A stretch of DNA of 26,750 nt from CANHCC01 sp040381555 (GCA_040381555.1 JBEIHC010000033.1:1-26750), one strand, 5' to 3'. Positions 8,289 to 16,892 are shown, counted from the first letter of the stretch. A program made the numbers and translations. Notes: generated by a model not told the origin, from the sequence alone.

Positions 8289-9053
8289 CTATCTGTTTAA
8301 GTTAAGTTCCTGGAAAAAGTTCTCTGGATATCCTGCATTCCAGAAAGTCAAGCCCTGAGCTTGAGCAGAAGGCCTGGCCATAAGGGCTTCGGGATGGGTT
8401 AAGTAGTGCTCGAATTCAGAACAGTCCGAATGGTCTCGAGCGATCCTAAGCATGCTCCCTACGAGCATTCGAACCATTCCGCGCAAAAATCTGTCTGCTC
8501 TAATTTCAAAGTACCATTGTTCTTCCATGAAATGCCAGTTTGCTTCATAAACGGTACAAATAGTAGTTTTATGTTTAAGTTTTTTTTTGCCAAATGCTCC
8601 AAAATCATGCGTCCCAAATAATAATTGAGCACATTCGGTTAAAATCCTTTGATTAGGAGAGTAGGGGAGTTGGAGCGAAGTGGTCTGAAAAAAAGGATTC
8701 TTTTCAAAGTGAACGAAATACCGATACTGTCTCCAGGTGGCACTATATCGGGCATGCGCATTTTCATTTGTGCTGATTAATAGACTATTGGCAGCAATAT
8801 CATTCGGAAGGAGAAAGTTTAGGTGCCGAAGAAAATTTGGGCTTAGCTCTTTGTCTGTATCGAAATGCATTATTTGGGCTCGGGCATGAACCCCTGCATC
8901 TGTGCGACCCGATCCCATCGTGTCCACCGGATGCCCAAGAATCGTTTGTAGGGCATGGGCAATTTCTCCTTGAACAGTTTTAATGCCGGGTTGAATTTGC
9001 CAGCCACTATACAGAGTTCCCTGATACAGTATTTTCAGGAAATATCTACTCAT
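8289..9053 (-). CDS. truA: tRNA pseudouridine(38-40) synthase
   Basis: Converts uridines 38, 39 and 40 of the tRNA anticodon arm to pseudouridine. The 254-residue length is normal. YQGTLYSGWQIQPGIKTVQGE opens the protein, and the catalytic aspartate is Asp52 in GSGRTDAGVHA. RADRFLRGMVRMLVG is the second conserved block. The ATG overlaps the end of the thiolase gene: the 8 bases ATGAGTAG hold the truA start and the thiolase stop, so translation is probably coupled. A 413-bp gap follows downstream. Confidence 0.95.
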   Translation of the reverse strand: MSRYFLKILYQGTLYSGWQIQPGIKTVQGEIAHALQTILGHPVDTMGSGRTDAGVHARAQIMHFDTDKELSPNFLRHLNFLLPNDIAANSLLISTNENAHARYSATWRQYRYFVHFEKNPFFQTTSLQLPYSPNQRILTECAQLLFGTHDFGAFGKKKLKHKTTICTVYEANWHFMEEQWYFEIRADRFLRGMVRMLVGSMLRIARDHSDCSEFEHYLTHPEALMARPSAQAQGLTFWNAGYPENFFQELNLNR

Positions 9054-10263
9054 TTGATAAAACCTTTTCGATAATCATAGCCACTCCTTGCCCCACACCA
9101 ACGCACATTGTGGCCAGTCCAAAGCGCGTATTTTCTCGTCTTTTAAGCTCATGAACTAAAGTGGTGGTAATTCTCGCCCCAGAGCAACCGAGCGGATGGC
9201 CAATGGCAATTGAGCCTCCATTTACATTCACTATTTCTGGGTTATAATTTAACTCTAACTGGCAGGCGATTACCTGGGCAGCAAAGGCTTCATTGAGTTC
9301 AATTAAATCCAGATCTTTAAGTTGAAGCCCTGCTCTGTGTAAAGCTTTTAGAGTAGCCTGTACGGGTCCGATTCCCATTATTGCAGGATCTACACCGGCA
9401 ACAGCGGCAGAGGCAATTCTGGCTAAAGGCTTCAGGTTGAATTTTTGAACCATTTCTTCACTTGCTAGAATTGTCATTGCAGCTCCATCATTTAACCCAG
9501 ATGCATTTCCCGCGGTAACGGTTCCTTCTTTCCGAAATGCCGGTTTGAGTTGGGCTAATTGTTCTGGAGTTGAAAGCCGTGGATGTTCATCTATTGTGAA
9601 GACAGAGCTTTCTCCCCCTTTTTTTGCTGGTGGAAGGGTAATTGGAAGAATCTCTTGTTGGAATTTCCCTAAAGATTGGGCTTCTTTCCATTTGAGTTGG
9701 GACTGAAAGGCAAACTCATCCTGCTGAATTCTACTGATGTTAAATTTATCTGCAAGATTTTCGGCCGTTTCGCCCATGATATAAGGAGGGTACATCGCAG
9801 AAAGGGCAGGATTTGTAAATCTCCACCCAAAGGTGGTATCATGAAAATCCGGTAATCTGCCATAAGCAGATTCACTCTTCGCCATCACAAAAGGCGCTCT
9901 TGTCATGCTCTCAACCCCTCCAGCCAGGATGAAATCTGCCTGTCCGCATTGAATGCTTCGTGCGCCATCCATAATTGCTTGCAAACCAGAAGCACATAAG
10001 CGATTAACCGTTATCCCGGCAACGCTGACGGGCAGGCCTGCCAACAAAGCCGCCATTCTGGCAACATTCCGATTGTCTTCCCCGGATTGATTAGCGGCTC
10101 CTGCAACCACTTCCTCTATGAGTTCTGTAGGAATTTGAGGGTTGCGTGCTAAAATCCCTTTAATGACTTCTGATAACAAATCATCGGGACGAATTCCGGA
10201 AAGGCTCCCTCCGTATTTTCCAACCGCCGTGCGGCAGGCATCAATTATATATACTGCTTTCAT
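9046..10263 (-). CDS. Acetyl-CoA C-acyltransferase (thiolase, PcaF/PaaJ-like)
   Basis: Thiolytic cleavage of 3-oxoacyl-CoA to acetyl-CoA and a shortened acyl-CoA. The 405-residue protein has the nucleophile Cys90 in NRLCASGLQA, His356 in GHPLGCSGAR and Cys387 in MCVGVGQG, the full catalytic set. AGAANQSGEDNRNVARMAALLAGLP and the loop DTTFGWRFTNP resemble 3-oxoadipyl-CoA thiolases (PcaF/PaaJ). No other aromatic-degradation or fatty-acid oxidation gene is nearby, so a general beta-oxidation role is equally possible and I give no symbol. The start is ATG 10263. A variant -7 box lies 24-30 bp upstream, back to back with the promoter of the divergent DUF4293 gene. It forms an operon with truA. Confidence 0.9.
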   Translation of the reverse strand: MKAVYIIDACRTAVGKYGGSLSGIRPDDLLSEVIKGILARNPQIPTELIEEVVAGAANQSGEDNRNVARMAALLAGLPVSVAGITVNRLCASGLQAIMDGARSIQCGQADFILAGGVESMTRAPFVMAKSESAYGRLPDFHDTTFGWRFTNPALSAMYPPYIMGETAENLADKFNISRIQQDEFAFQSQLKWKEAQSLGKFQQEILPITLPPAKKGGESSVFTIDEHPRLSTPEQLAQLKPAFRKEGTVTAGNASGLNDGAAMTILASEEMVQKFNLKPLARIASAAVAGVDPAIMGIGPVQATLKALHRAGLQLKDLDLIELNEAFAAQVIACQLELNYNPEIVNVNGGSIAIGHPLGCSGARITTTLVHELKRRENTRFGLATMCVGVGQGVAMIIEKVLSNE

Positions 10264-10275
10264 AAGCTTTCCTGT

Positions 10276-10283
10276 TAACTTTG
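10276..10283 (+). promoter_or_regulatory. -7 promoter box of the DUF4293 gene (TAACTTTG)
   Basis: Perfect TAnnTTTG, 27 bp before the ATG at 10311. It is separated by only 3 bp from the opposing thiolase promoter box. Confidence 0.55.
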
Positions 10284-10286
10284 CCG

Positions 10287-10293
10287 CAAATTA
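10287..10293 (-). promoter_or_regulatory. Variant -7 promoter box of the thiolase-truA operon (TAATTTG)
   Basis: Minus-strand TA-n-TTTG box, 23 bp before the ATG at 10263. It is one base shorter than the standard consensus. Confidence 0.4.
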
Positions 10294-10310
10294 ACTCATA
10301 AAGCTGACTT

Positions 10311-10808
10311 ATGTTGCAAAGGAAACAATCCCTATATCTACTCTTGGCAGGAATTTTTATTTTTTTGCTCTTTTTTATTCCATTTTGGAAAACCTCAGAC
10401 ATCGGGCATGAGGTCTTCTATTATGGATCCTCAATAGAAACCTTAGGTCCTGAGGAGATGCATTTAACAACATCTGTTGAGGACGATTTAATGCTTTTAT
10501 TGCTTTGTTTACTGGCAGGTATCAGTTCTGGTTTGAGTTTTCTTTTGATCTTTTTGTACCAAAATCGAGTCAGACAGGCTGGGATAGCAATGATTTTACT
10601 GACTACACAATTATTGACAGGGATGGCAGCAGGTTGGTTGGTACTACAAACGGAATCCGATTTGACCGCTGCAGGCGCAAGTGATTTGGTGTCAGAATTT
10701 CAAATTGGGGCATTACTCCCCATTGTTTCGGCCTTATTTACTTGGCTGGCTAGGCGGGGGATTTTGGCAGATGAAGCTTTGGTTAGGTCTGTGGATCGAC
10801 TGAGATAA
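10311..10808 (+). CDS. DUF4293 family integral membrane protein
   Basis: A 165-residue protein with four predicted membrane segments (about 7-25, 60-82, 89-111 and 130-147). The start MLQRKQSLYLLLA and the C-terminal block ARRGILADEALVRSVDRLR are typical of the Bacteroidota family DUF4293. I recognise the family but no biochemical function is known to me. The basic ends (R4, K5; R148, R149) would lie in the cytoplasm by the positive-inside rule. It has its own promoter, divergent from the thiolase operon, and ends 6 bp from the convergent XRE gene. Confidence 0.82.
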   Translation: MLQRKQSLYLLLAGIFIFLLFFIPFWKTSDIGHEVFYYGSSIETLGPEEMHLTTSVEDDLMLLLLCLLAGISSGLSFLLIFLYQNRVRQAGIAMILLTTQLLTGMAAGWLVLQTESDLTAAGASDLVSEFQIGALLPIVSALFTWLARRGILADEALVRSVDRLR

Positions 10809-10814
10809 GGCTTT

Positions 10815-11246
10815 TTAAAACTGTACTTTGTATTTTTGTTTAATATTTTCTAACTCGGTTTCCAGTATTTTGATCACTTTTTCCTGCATCAGGATTGTGA
10901 TTTCCTGAGATTTAATCGTTTGTTGGAGCAGCTCCAATAGTTTCGATTCAGTTAGGTGTGGCTCCTCATTTTGAAAAGTAATTAATGGAGGTTCCCCTAT
11001 TTGCTTAGCTGAAGTAGCATCATGTAGAAAGACGGAGATCATATTTCCCTGACCGGTTATTAACCACTCGGGGGAAATGTTATAAAGCCGATACATAGCA
11101 ATAACAATATTGGAAGTTACCTCGTTTCGACCTTTTTCAATATTAGAAATATAGGATTGCTTAAATCCTAGGCTAGTAGCCAAATCAGCTTGGGTGAGCC
11201 GAAGGTTTTTTCTTGCTAGAATAAATCTTTTGATAACATTTTGCAT
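10815..11246 (-). CDS. XRE-family helix-turn-helix regulator with C-terminal coiled coil
   Basis: A 143-residue DNA-binding protein. Residues 6-60 form a Cro/C1-type helix-turn-helix, with LTQADLATSLGFKQSYISNIEKGRN covering helices 2 and 3, followed by NISPEWLITGQG as in phage-repressor-like regulators. Residues 98-140 are rich in E, K, L and I with heptad-like spacing, suggesting a coiled coil for dimerisation. I see no ligand-binding or peptidase domain. It is divergent from the lipoprotein-adhesin operon across a 262-bp AT-rich region holding a 12-bp palindrome, so autoregulation or control of that operon is possible but unproven. Confidence 0.87.
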   Translation of the reverse strand: MQNVIKRFILARKNLRLTQADLATSLGFKQSYISNIEKGRNEVTSNIVIAMYRLYNISPEWLITGQGNMISVFLHDATSAKQIGEPPLITFQNEEPHLTESKLLELLQQTIKSQEITILMQEKVIKILETELENIKQKYKVQF

Positions 11247-11363
11247 AGCTTTATTTGAGTTGACGATTAGGCTATTTTTTACAGCTCAAAGTGATTTTTG
11301 TAGAAATCCTGAAACTAAATCCAAAATTAATGATATTTTTATTTCATATTCTAATATTATTAT

Positions 11364-11375
11364 TTTATCGATAAA
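11364..11375. promoter_or_regulatory. 12-bp palindrome, candidate operator
   Basis: TTTATCGATAAA is a perfect palindrome in the divergent region between the XRE gene and the adhesin operon. It could be a binding site for the dimeric regulator. Palindromes of this size also arise by chance in AT-rich DNA. Confidence 0.25.
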
Positions 11376-11457
11376 TATATCCTAAATTATGTGGCGCTAA
11401 ATCAGGGTAAAAAGCAGGTTTTTTTAAAAAAAAATGGTGATTGGTAAGAAAATTACT

Positions 11458-11465
11458 TAGTTTTG
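11458..11465 (+). promoter_or_regulatory. -7 promoter box of the lipoprotein-adhesin operon (TAGTTTTG)
   Basis: Perfect TAnnTTTG, 43 bp before the ATG at 11509. An A/T-rich tract (T-run then A-run, 11419-11434) lies upstream and could act as an UP-like or bent element. Confidence 0.6.
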
Positions 11466-11508
11466 TCGCTAATATTAATTGTAACCAGTTAATCCAATTT
11501 TAAAGCCT

Positions 11509-12159
11509 ATGCGTAAATTACACACCATGATGCAGGCACTAATTCTACTCATGCTTACAGCAGGAGTATTTGTTGGTTGCCGTAAAGGGGAAGATGACCC
11601 TTGGCTGACATTGCGTGGCCGGAAGGCCCGTATGGTCGGCAAATGGTCTGTTACCAGTGGAATGGTATCGCGTGGCGCTGAATTCACTACCGATAATGGA
11701 AATCGGGTAGTGGGAACAGCGACCTCACGATATTCAGAGAAGCAGGTTGAACAGACCAATTATTATTCCACTCCAGCAGGAGACAAAACCTGGACGATGA
11801 CCGGAGACTTTTCCGGACGGGTTGAGATTTTCCGTGATGGCACATTCAAAATGAGCCACACAGAGATTTTCAGAGCAGCCGGTGCGACTCCAGAAATGAA
11901 CAACAGCGCGGAAGTTTCTGGCTATTGGTCATTTACGGGTGGTTCTAACGATACCCGCAAGCGGGAGCAATTAGTGCTCCAGCAAGTGACGGTAGTTCCT
12001 TCCGCTGGTTCAGGTTCTGTGAACAACAATCCTGTTCCTAGCGCTCTCTACAACATTCGTCAGTTGAAGCACAAAGAAATCGTTCTAGAGTATTCTAACG
12101 ATTCCAGCGATGCACTCGACACTCGTCGTGAAGAATGGACTTGGAGCCTCAACGACTAA
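11509..12159 (+). CDS. Lipoprotein, first gene of the adhesin operon
   Basis: A 216-residue lipoprotein. A type II signal peptide ends in TAGVFVGC with the lipid-carrying Cys24, followed by RKGEDD. The mature part starts DPWLTLRGRKARMVGKWSVT and contains alternating strands such as TWTMTGDFSGRVEIFRDGTFKMSHTEIF and SGYWSF. This resembles the lipocalin-like small lipoproteins common in Bacteroidota, but the function is not known. The charged run after the cysteine is close to, but not an exact match for, the surface-export signal of Bacteroidota lipoproteins. It is co-directional with the adhesin gene, with no terminator between. Codons are dominated by a small preferred set less strongly than in the next gene. 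Confidence 0.75.
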   Translation: MRKLHTMMQALILLMLTAGVFVGCRKGEDDPWLTLRGRKARMVGKWSVTSGMVSRGAEFTTDNGNRVVGTATSRYSEKQVEQTNYYSTPAGDKTWTMTGDFSGRVEIFRDGTFKMSHTEIFRAAGATPEMNNSAEVSGYWSFTGGSNDTRKREQLVLQQVTVVPSAGSGSVNNNPVPSALYNIRQLKHKEIVLEYSNDSSDALDTRREEWTWSLND

Positions 12160-12206
12160 TCATTAAAATCTCAATCATGTTAAACCAATTGAAACCATAT
12201 AATCCG

Positions 12207-15200
12207 ATGAAAAAAGGACTTAGACTTGATTTCAAGGGGACGATCAAAATGTTTGCCGTCCTCCTGTTAATCACTGCAGCTTTCCCGCTGCATGCCGCAA
12301 AGTACTATTGGGTGGGCGGTTCCGGAAACTGGACCGACCTCAGCCATTGGGCTTCCACCTCAGGTGGAACCAAGCAGTATCTTACTCTCCCCGGTGAATT
12401 CGATGATGTAATCTTCGATGCAAACTCCGGTTTTACCTCCACCAGCAAGGTTGTAACAATGGACTCAACAGCTCATTGTAAAGACATGAACTGGACTGGT
12501 GCAACTAATACGCCTGTATTTAATGATGTAAATGCTGGGTATCATTTGTATGTGTCAGGTAATATCACACTTTCAGCAGGTATGACTTTTGATATCAATA
12601 CTGTTGAAATCAGAGACCTAGATGTTTATTACTATTACCAAGATGAGCGTTTCCGCACCTTTAATACAAATGGCGTTGTTTTCAATGCTAATCTTGTGTT
12701 AGAAGGTAACGATCACCTTACTTTCTTAGGTAACTTGAACTTAGGTGGTAATGACTTATTCCATAATGCAGATCAATCCATTGATGCACGCAATATCACC
12801 ATCACAGCTCGTAACATTTTTGTAAATGGCGGTGCTGATGTTGATTTTCGTAATGCTACGATCGTATGTACAGAAGGTATGGTTGTTAACTCCACTCCAC
12901 TTTGGTACATGGATGGCTCTTCGGTAACTGTTTCAGCTGGAATCTCTGTTTCGAACTTTTTCAACTTCAACAATTTGACCGTTTCTGGTTCTCCAGCAAA
13001 CGCCGCTCAAAATGTAAGTGTTGATCTTCCAAATGCTACCATCAATAACTTCAGTATTAATATGTCTTCTACCTGGACTGGTAACATGACAGTTAATACA
13101 AGCAATAACGCCAATGTAAATGTCTTTAGTGTTAAGGTTGCTAATGCATCCAACAATGTTTATTTTAACAATGATTGGATTGTAAACCATTCTGCAACTT
13201 TAGATGCTCTTGACGGAAAATTGTATTTCGATAATGGTTCCTTAGATGTATCCAATGGTGATTCTACAGTTATTGCTGCTGGTACTAATCTTTTCATTAG
13301 CCCTTCTCAGAATGTACAATCTTCATGGTTTATTCTGAATGGAACAGCAACTGATACTGTTAGAATTCAATCTACTCAAGCAGGTAACTCAGCTAATTTC
13401 TACGCAACTTCAGGTTATCATTGTTTTGACTTCGTATCCTTCACAGATATTGATGCTACAAACGGTAACAATCTGAATGCTCCAGTTGCTTCTGATAACG
13501 GAGGTAACTTCGGTATCACTTTCGCAGCTACTTGTGGAGATACTGTAGAAGTTTTCGCTACAAACGATCCTTCTAGTCTTTCTATTTGCGAAGGAACTCA
13601 ATTTACTATCACTTACTCTTACAACGGTAAAACTCTTACTCCTGCTAACTTCTTCTTGTTGGAGCGTTCCAATGATGAAGGAGAATGGGTAGGTGATATT
13701 ATTGATGTAAAACAAGATAGCGTTAATCCATTGACTACATACAACGGTACATTCACTATGAATATGCCTAACTTGTCTTTCAACGCTTCTAAAAACTATC
13801 GTTTCCGCGTAAGATCTACTGAATTAGCAGGTTCTGGAATTTCTGTTCCAAATCCTTCTAATGTAGCGATTGGTTCTACTCCTTTCATGTTTGCTAACTC
13901 TGGTAATCAGAATGTTCAACCAGGTCAGGTTGTTTATGAAGATTGGCAAATTGATGGTCTTTCACCGTTTACTTTCACTTTGACAGATGGTACTTCTATT
14001 ACTACCACTACAACTTCAGAAAATAGATTGATGAATTATACTACTGCTGTTTCTAACAAAACTTATTCTATCTTAAATGTTTTCAATACCTGTGGTATTG
14101 GTAACTATGGTGGCGGTTTTGATGTCGATATGGATGGTGGTTATCAGTATGAAAATCCTTCTATGACTATGTTTGGTGATACAACCATCTGCCGCGAATA
14201 TTTTGGTGGTAGTGATTATGTTCAAGTTTGGGCAAGTATCTTCAATACAAACGATCCTTCTGATTATGTTTTGTATTACGAGAATTCTGAGAATCCAGGA
14301 AGTATCGAGAATATAAACATGGGTGATTTTTCTGATTGGGATGATGTGTATTCAAATGAAGCACTAGTTGCTTTCAAACCTTTGTTTATTCAGAATGATA
14401 ATACAGGTGCTAATTTCTCTGATGTGGATGGTTTGATTCATGCTACCATCAACGCTCGCCCTCGTGCTAGTTTGAATTTAGCTCCCAATCAATTGTCAAG
14501 TATCTGTCAAGGTTCTTCTACAATGTTGCAAGTTGATTTCGACAAAGGTAATGCACCTTGGACATTGACTTATGATGCAGGTGGATCTCCTATTACAGTT
14601 TCAGGTATTACTGCAAATCCTTACTTCTTGACAGTTTCTCCATACTCAGATATCACTTATGACATGAACACTCAGTTTGCAAGTGTTGTATCTGGTACTT
14701 GTTCAAGTGAATTGTTTGCGAATAGTGGTTCTGAGTTTATCTCAGTAGAAACACCTGCTACAGTATCCTTATTGTCTGGAGACTCAGCAATCTCTTATTG
14801 CACTTCAGGTAATGCGGCTGACACATTCAAAATGTTGGTAAATGTTTCTGGTGGTTCTGCCCCATATTCTATCAGCATATTTGATGGTACAAACAATTTT
14901 GCCGTGTCTGGTTTGGTAGCTGGCGATACTTTGATTCCATTGTTCCCTAATGCTTCTACTACCTACACAATCACTGGAATCGCTTCTGGTGGTGTTTGTC
15001 CTACAGGATTGATTAACGCTGTTCCGGTAACTGCTACAGTTACTCCTGTTCCAGCTTTATCTGCTGTGTTGAGTGGTACTGCAAGTATTTGTGCTTTGAC
15101 TCCTACGACTCTTACTCTTGCTATTACAGGTGCTGTTCCAGCTACTTTGATTGTGAATCATGGTGGTCAAATGGATACAATCAATAACATCATCACTAGT

Positions 15201-15812
15201 CCTTTCCATTTCTATGTTGCTCCTACTACCACTACTACTTATAATGTAGTAAGCATTAAGAACAAATGTGGATTGGGAACTTTAACTGGTTCTGCTGTTG
15301 TGACTGTTAACAATACTCCTGTATCTGCTTCTTTCAATGTAATACCACAAGGTAACAACACTTTCCGTTTTGTTAATACTTCTGTTGGTGCTACAAGTTA
15401 CACCTGGAATTTTGGCGATGGTACTGTATTCACTACTACTACTGCTGATACAATGCATACTTATGCAAATGGTGGTATCTATCAGGTTAACCTGACTGCC
15501 AGCAATACTTGTAATTTCCAGAATGCTACTCAAACTGTATCTTCTGCAACAGCAATAGATAATACTCTTGAAATCGCTGACATCCGTGTGTATCCAAACC
15601 CATCTAATGGTTTGTTTAACTTGGAAGTTGCTGGTGTTGATCAGTCTGTAAATGTTTCTATCGAGAACATCCAAGGTCAGGTTGTATATCAAGGCGTAAT
15701 CAATGGTAACGGAAGCACTGAATTGAACATTCAGAATCAGGCTGCTGGTATCTATATGCTGCACTTAAGCACTGAACAAGGTCGCGTTGTTCGCAAATTG
15801 ATCGTTCAGTAA
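12207..15812 (+). CDS. Large T9SS-secreted adhesin-like protein (PKD domain, type A sorting domain)
   Basis: A predicted 1201-residue surface or secreted protein. From Met at 12207 the N-terminus has a basic region, the hydrophobic stretch MFAVLLLITAAFPLHA and a likely cleavage near residue 30. Upstream in-frame ATGs at 12177 and 12135 would give an unusually long leader; the latter overlaps the previous gene. YYWVGGSGNWTDLSHW follows, a motif common at the start of large Bacteroidota surface proteins. Next is a beta-rich, Asn/Ser/Thr-rich region. At least four modules begin with a cysteine strand: SICEGTQF, SSICQGSS, ISYCTSG and ASICALTP. A PKD domain carries SYTWNFGDG. The end is a 76-residue type A sorting domain (YPNPSNGLFNLEV to RKLIVQ). 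Codon use is strongly uniform (GGT, GCT, ACT, TCT, GTT), suggesting high expression. Confidence 0.85.
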   Translation: MKKGLRLDFKGTIKMFAVLLLITAAFPLHAAKYYWVGGSGNWTDLSHWASTSGGTKQYLTLPGEFDDVIFDANSGFTSTSKVVTMDSTAHCKDMNWTGATNTPVFNDVNAGYHLYVSGNITLSAGMTFDINTVEIRDLDVYYYYQDERFRTFNTNGVVFNANLVLEGNDHLTFLGNLNLGGNDLFHNADQSIDARNITITARNIFVNGGADVDFRNATIVCTEGMVVNSTPLWYMDGSSVTVSAGISVSNFFNFNNLTVSGSPANAAQNVSVDLPNATINNFSINMSSTWTGNMTVNTSNNANVNVFSVKVANASNNVYFNNDWIVNHSATLDALDGKLYFDNGSLDVSNGDSTVIAAGTNLFISPSQNVQSSWFILNGTATDTVRIQSTQAGNSANFYATSGYHCFDFVSFTDIDATNGNNLNAPVASDNGGNFGITFAATCGDTVEVFATNDPSSLSICEGTQFTITYSYNGKTLTPANFFLLERSNDEGEWVGDIIDVKQDSVNPLTTYNGTFTMNMPNLSFNASKNYRFRVRSTELAGSGISVPNPSNVAIGSTPFMFANSGNQNVQPGQVVYEDWQIDGLSPFTFTLTDGTSITTTTTSENRLMNYTTAVSNKTYSILNVFNTCGIGNYGGGFDVDMDGGYQYENPSMTMFGDTTICREYFGGSDYVQVWASIFNTNDPSDYVLYYENSENPGSIENINMGDFSDWDDVYSNEALVAFKPLFIQNDNTGANFSDVDGLIHATINARPRASLNLAPNQLSSICQGSSTMLQVDFDKGNAPWTLTYDAGGSPITVSGITANPYFLTVSPYSDITYDMNTQFASVVSGTCSSELFANSGSEFISVETPATVSLLSGDSAISYCTSGNAADTFKMLVNVSGGSAPYSISIFDGTNNFAVSGLVAGDTLIPLFPNASTTYTITGIASGGVCPTGLINAVPVTATVTPVPALSAVLSGTASICALTPTTLTLAITGAVPATLIVNHGGQMDTINNIITSPFHFYVAPTTTTTYNVVSIKNKCGLGTLTGSAVVTVNNTPVSASFNVIPQGNNTFRFVNTSVGATSYTWNFGDGTVFTTTTADTMHTYANGGIYQVNLTASNTCNFQNATQTVSSATAIDNTLEIADIRVYPNPSNGLFNLEVAGVDQSVNVSIENIQGQVVYQGVINGNGSTELNIQNQAAGIYMLHLSTEQGRVVRKLIVQ

Positions 15813-15844
15813 TTGTTGGGTTAATCTAAAACACAAGTAAAAAC

Positions 15845-16705
15845 ATGAATAAGTATTTCATAAGATTGGCTCTGACAGCGATTGCAGTTACAGCCTTCAT
15901 CGGGTGCAGAAAAGAAGACAAGTCGGCTCTCTCTCCCGTTGTAATCTCTAAGCAAACTACAACAGTAGATGATACTGTTGAGGTGATTGACGAAACCAAT
16001 TGGGTACACTACACTGTGAATGTTGTTCCAGGTGGTAACTCAACCGGTGGTAATAAAGTTTCCGGTATATCCGGTGCTGAAGTTACTTGTGCCGTTAATG
16101 GTAAGAAAATCACTGTAGTCACTAGTCCTGACGGACAAGCTGTATTTAACAAGTTGAGTCGTGGTAATGTAACCGTTACTGTTCGTGCTCAAGATCATAC
16201 AACTTTGTCTTACACTGTTACATTATCTGATTCTTCTGATTTCGTGGATATGCCATTTCAGAACGGTCAGCGTTATGCCTCTACTATGGTTGTATTGTTC
16301 CCCACCGCAGGTGCTGGTACAGCTACAATCAGTGGTCGTGCTTATGCTGATTTAAATCAGATGGTTGCCGGTAGCGAAGCCGTTGCAGGTATCAAAGTAA
16401 CTGCTGTTCTTGAGGCAGGTGATCAACTCCGTGATTTTGTTAATCATGAGCCTAATACTCCAGGTAATGTTCTCAATGTTATGTATGAGAACATGGTATC
16501 TACTGGTACTTCAAATGTAAGTGGTGATTATAGCTTATCAGTACCTGCTACTGGCAAGCCATTAACCTACCGTGTATTTGGAGATGATTTCGCTTCTGAT
16601 GTTATCACTGGTCCTACTACTATTGAAAGAGTTGTGTTTACGCATGGTTCTAAATTTGTAGATGTAGTTTCCAATGTTACCAAAGTGGTTGATTTGAACT
16701 ATTAA
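15845..16705 (+). CDS. Surface lipoprotein with Ig/carboxypeptidase-regulatory-like folds
   Basis: A 286-residue lipoprotein. The signal peptide ends in TAFIGC with Cys21. The next residues are RKED, matching the X-K-(D/E)2 surface-export signal described for Bacteroidota lipoproteins, so display on the outer face of the outer membrane is likely. The mature part contains SGAEVTCAVNGKKITVVTSPDGQAVFNKLSRGNVTVTVRA, a carboxypeptidase-regulatory-like beta sandwich. A second such unit, IKVTAVLEA to SGDYSLSVPA, follows. It lies 32 bp behind the adhesin and shares its uniform codon use, and a strong terminator follows. It may anchor or assist the adhesin, but that is inferred from position only. Confidence 0.78.
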   Translation: MNKYFIRLALTAIAVTAFIGCRKEDKSALSPVVISKQTTTVDDTVEVIDETNWVHYTVNVVPGGNSTGGNKVSGISGAEVTCAVNGKKITVVTSPDGQAVFNKLSRGNVTVTVRAQDHTTLSYTVTLSDSSDFVDMPFQNGQRYASTMVVLFPTAGAGTATISGRAYADLNQMVAGSEAVAGIKVTAVLEAGDQLRDFVNHEPNTPGNVLNVMYENMVSTGTSNVSGDYSLSVPATGKPLTYRVFGDDFASDVITGPTTIERVVFTHGSKFVDVVSNVTKVVDLNY

Positions 16706-16725
16706 TTAGTTTAAGTTTCTACAAT

Positions 16726-16758
16726 AAAAAAGGCCGCTGATTTCAGCGGCCTTTTTTT
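16726..16758 (+). terminator. Strong rho-independent terminator of the adhesin operon
   Basis: An 8-bp GC-rich stem, GGCCGCTG (16732-16739) with CAGCGGCC (16744-16751), closes a 4-nt loop. It is followed by seven T residues and preceded by six A residues, so it could work in both directions. Confidence 0.95.
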
Positions 16759-16772
16759 GTTTTTTATTAATT

Positions 16773-16887
16773 GCTTAAGGTAAGCATTTACTTACCCTAA
16801 GCATTTACTTACCCTAAGTGGTTACTTACCCTAAGTGATTACTTACCTTAAGCATTTACTTACCCTAAGCGTTTGCTTACCCTAAGT
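16773..16887. repeat. Tandem array of seven palindromic 17-bp units (array 2)
   Basis: Seven 13-bp cores with 4-bp spacers (ATTT, GGTT, GATT, GTTT), giving an exact 17-bp period. All carry the A/T core type, near GCTTACCCTAAGC. Units 3 and 4 are ACTTACCCTAAGT, where the outermost pair has changed on both sides. The first unit (GCTTAAGGTAAGC, 16773-16785) is in the opposite orientation to the rest. The array fills the space between the adhesin terminator and the purC promoter. Confidence 0.93.
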
Positions 16888-16892
16888 AAGAG

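Noticed and set aside
12135..12206. Upstream ATGs (12135, 12177) as the adhesin start
   Set aside because: The 12135 ATG overlaps the preceding gene, and both would put 24 or 10 extra residues before an otherwise normal signal peptide beginning at 12207. The 12177 start remains possible.
15282..15764. 160-codon minus-strand frame inside the adhesin gene
   Set aside because: It lies wholly opposite the PKD and sorting domains, whose reading is certain. Its composition is an antisense effect of the biased codon use.
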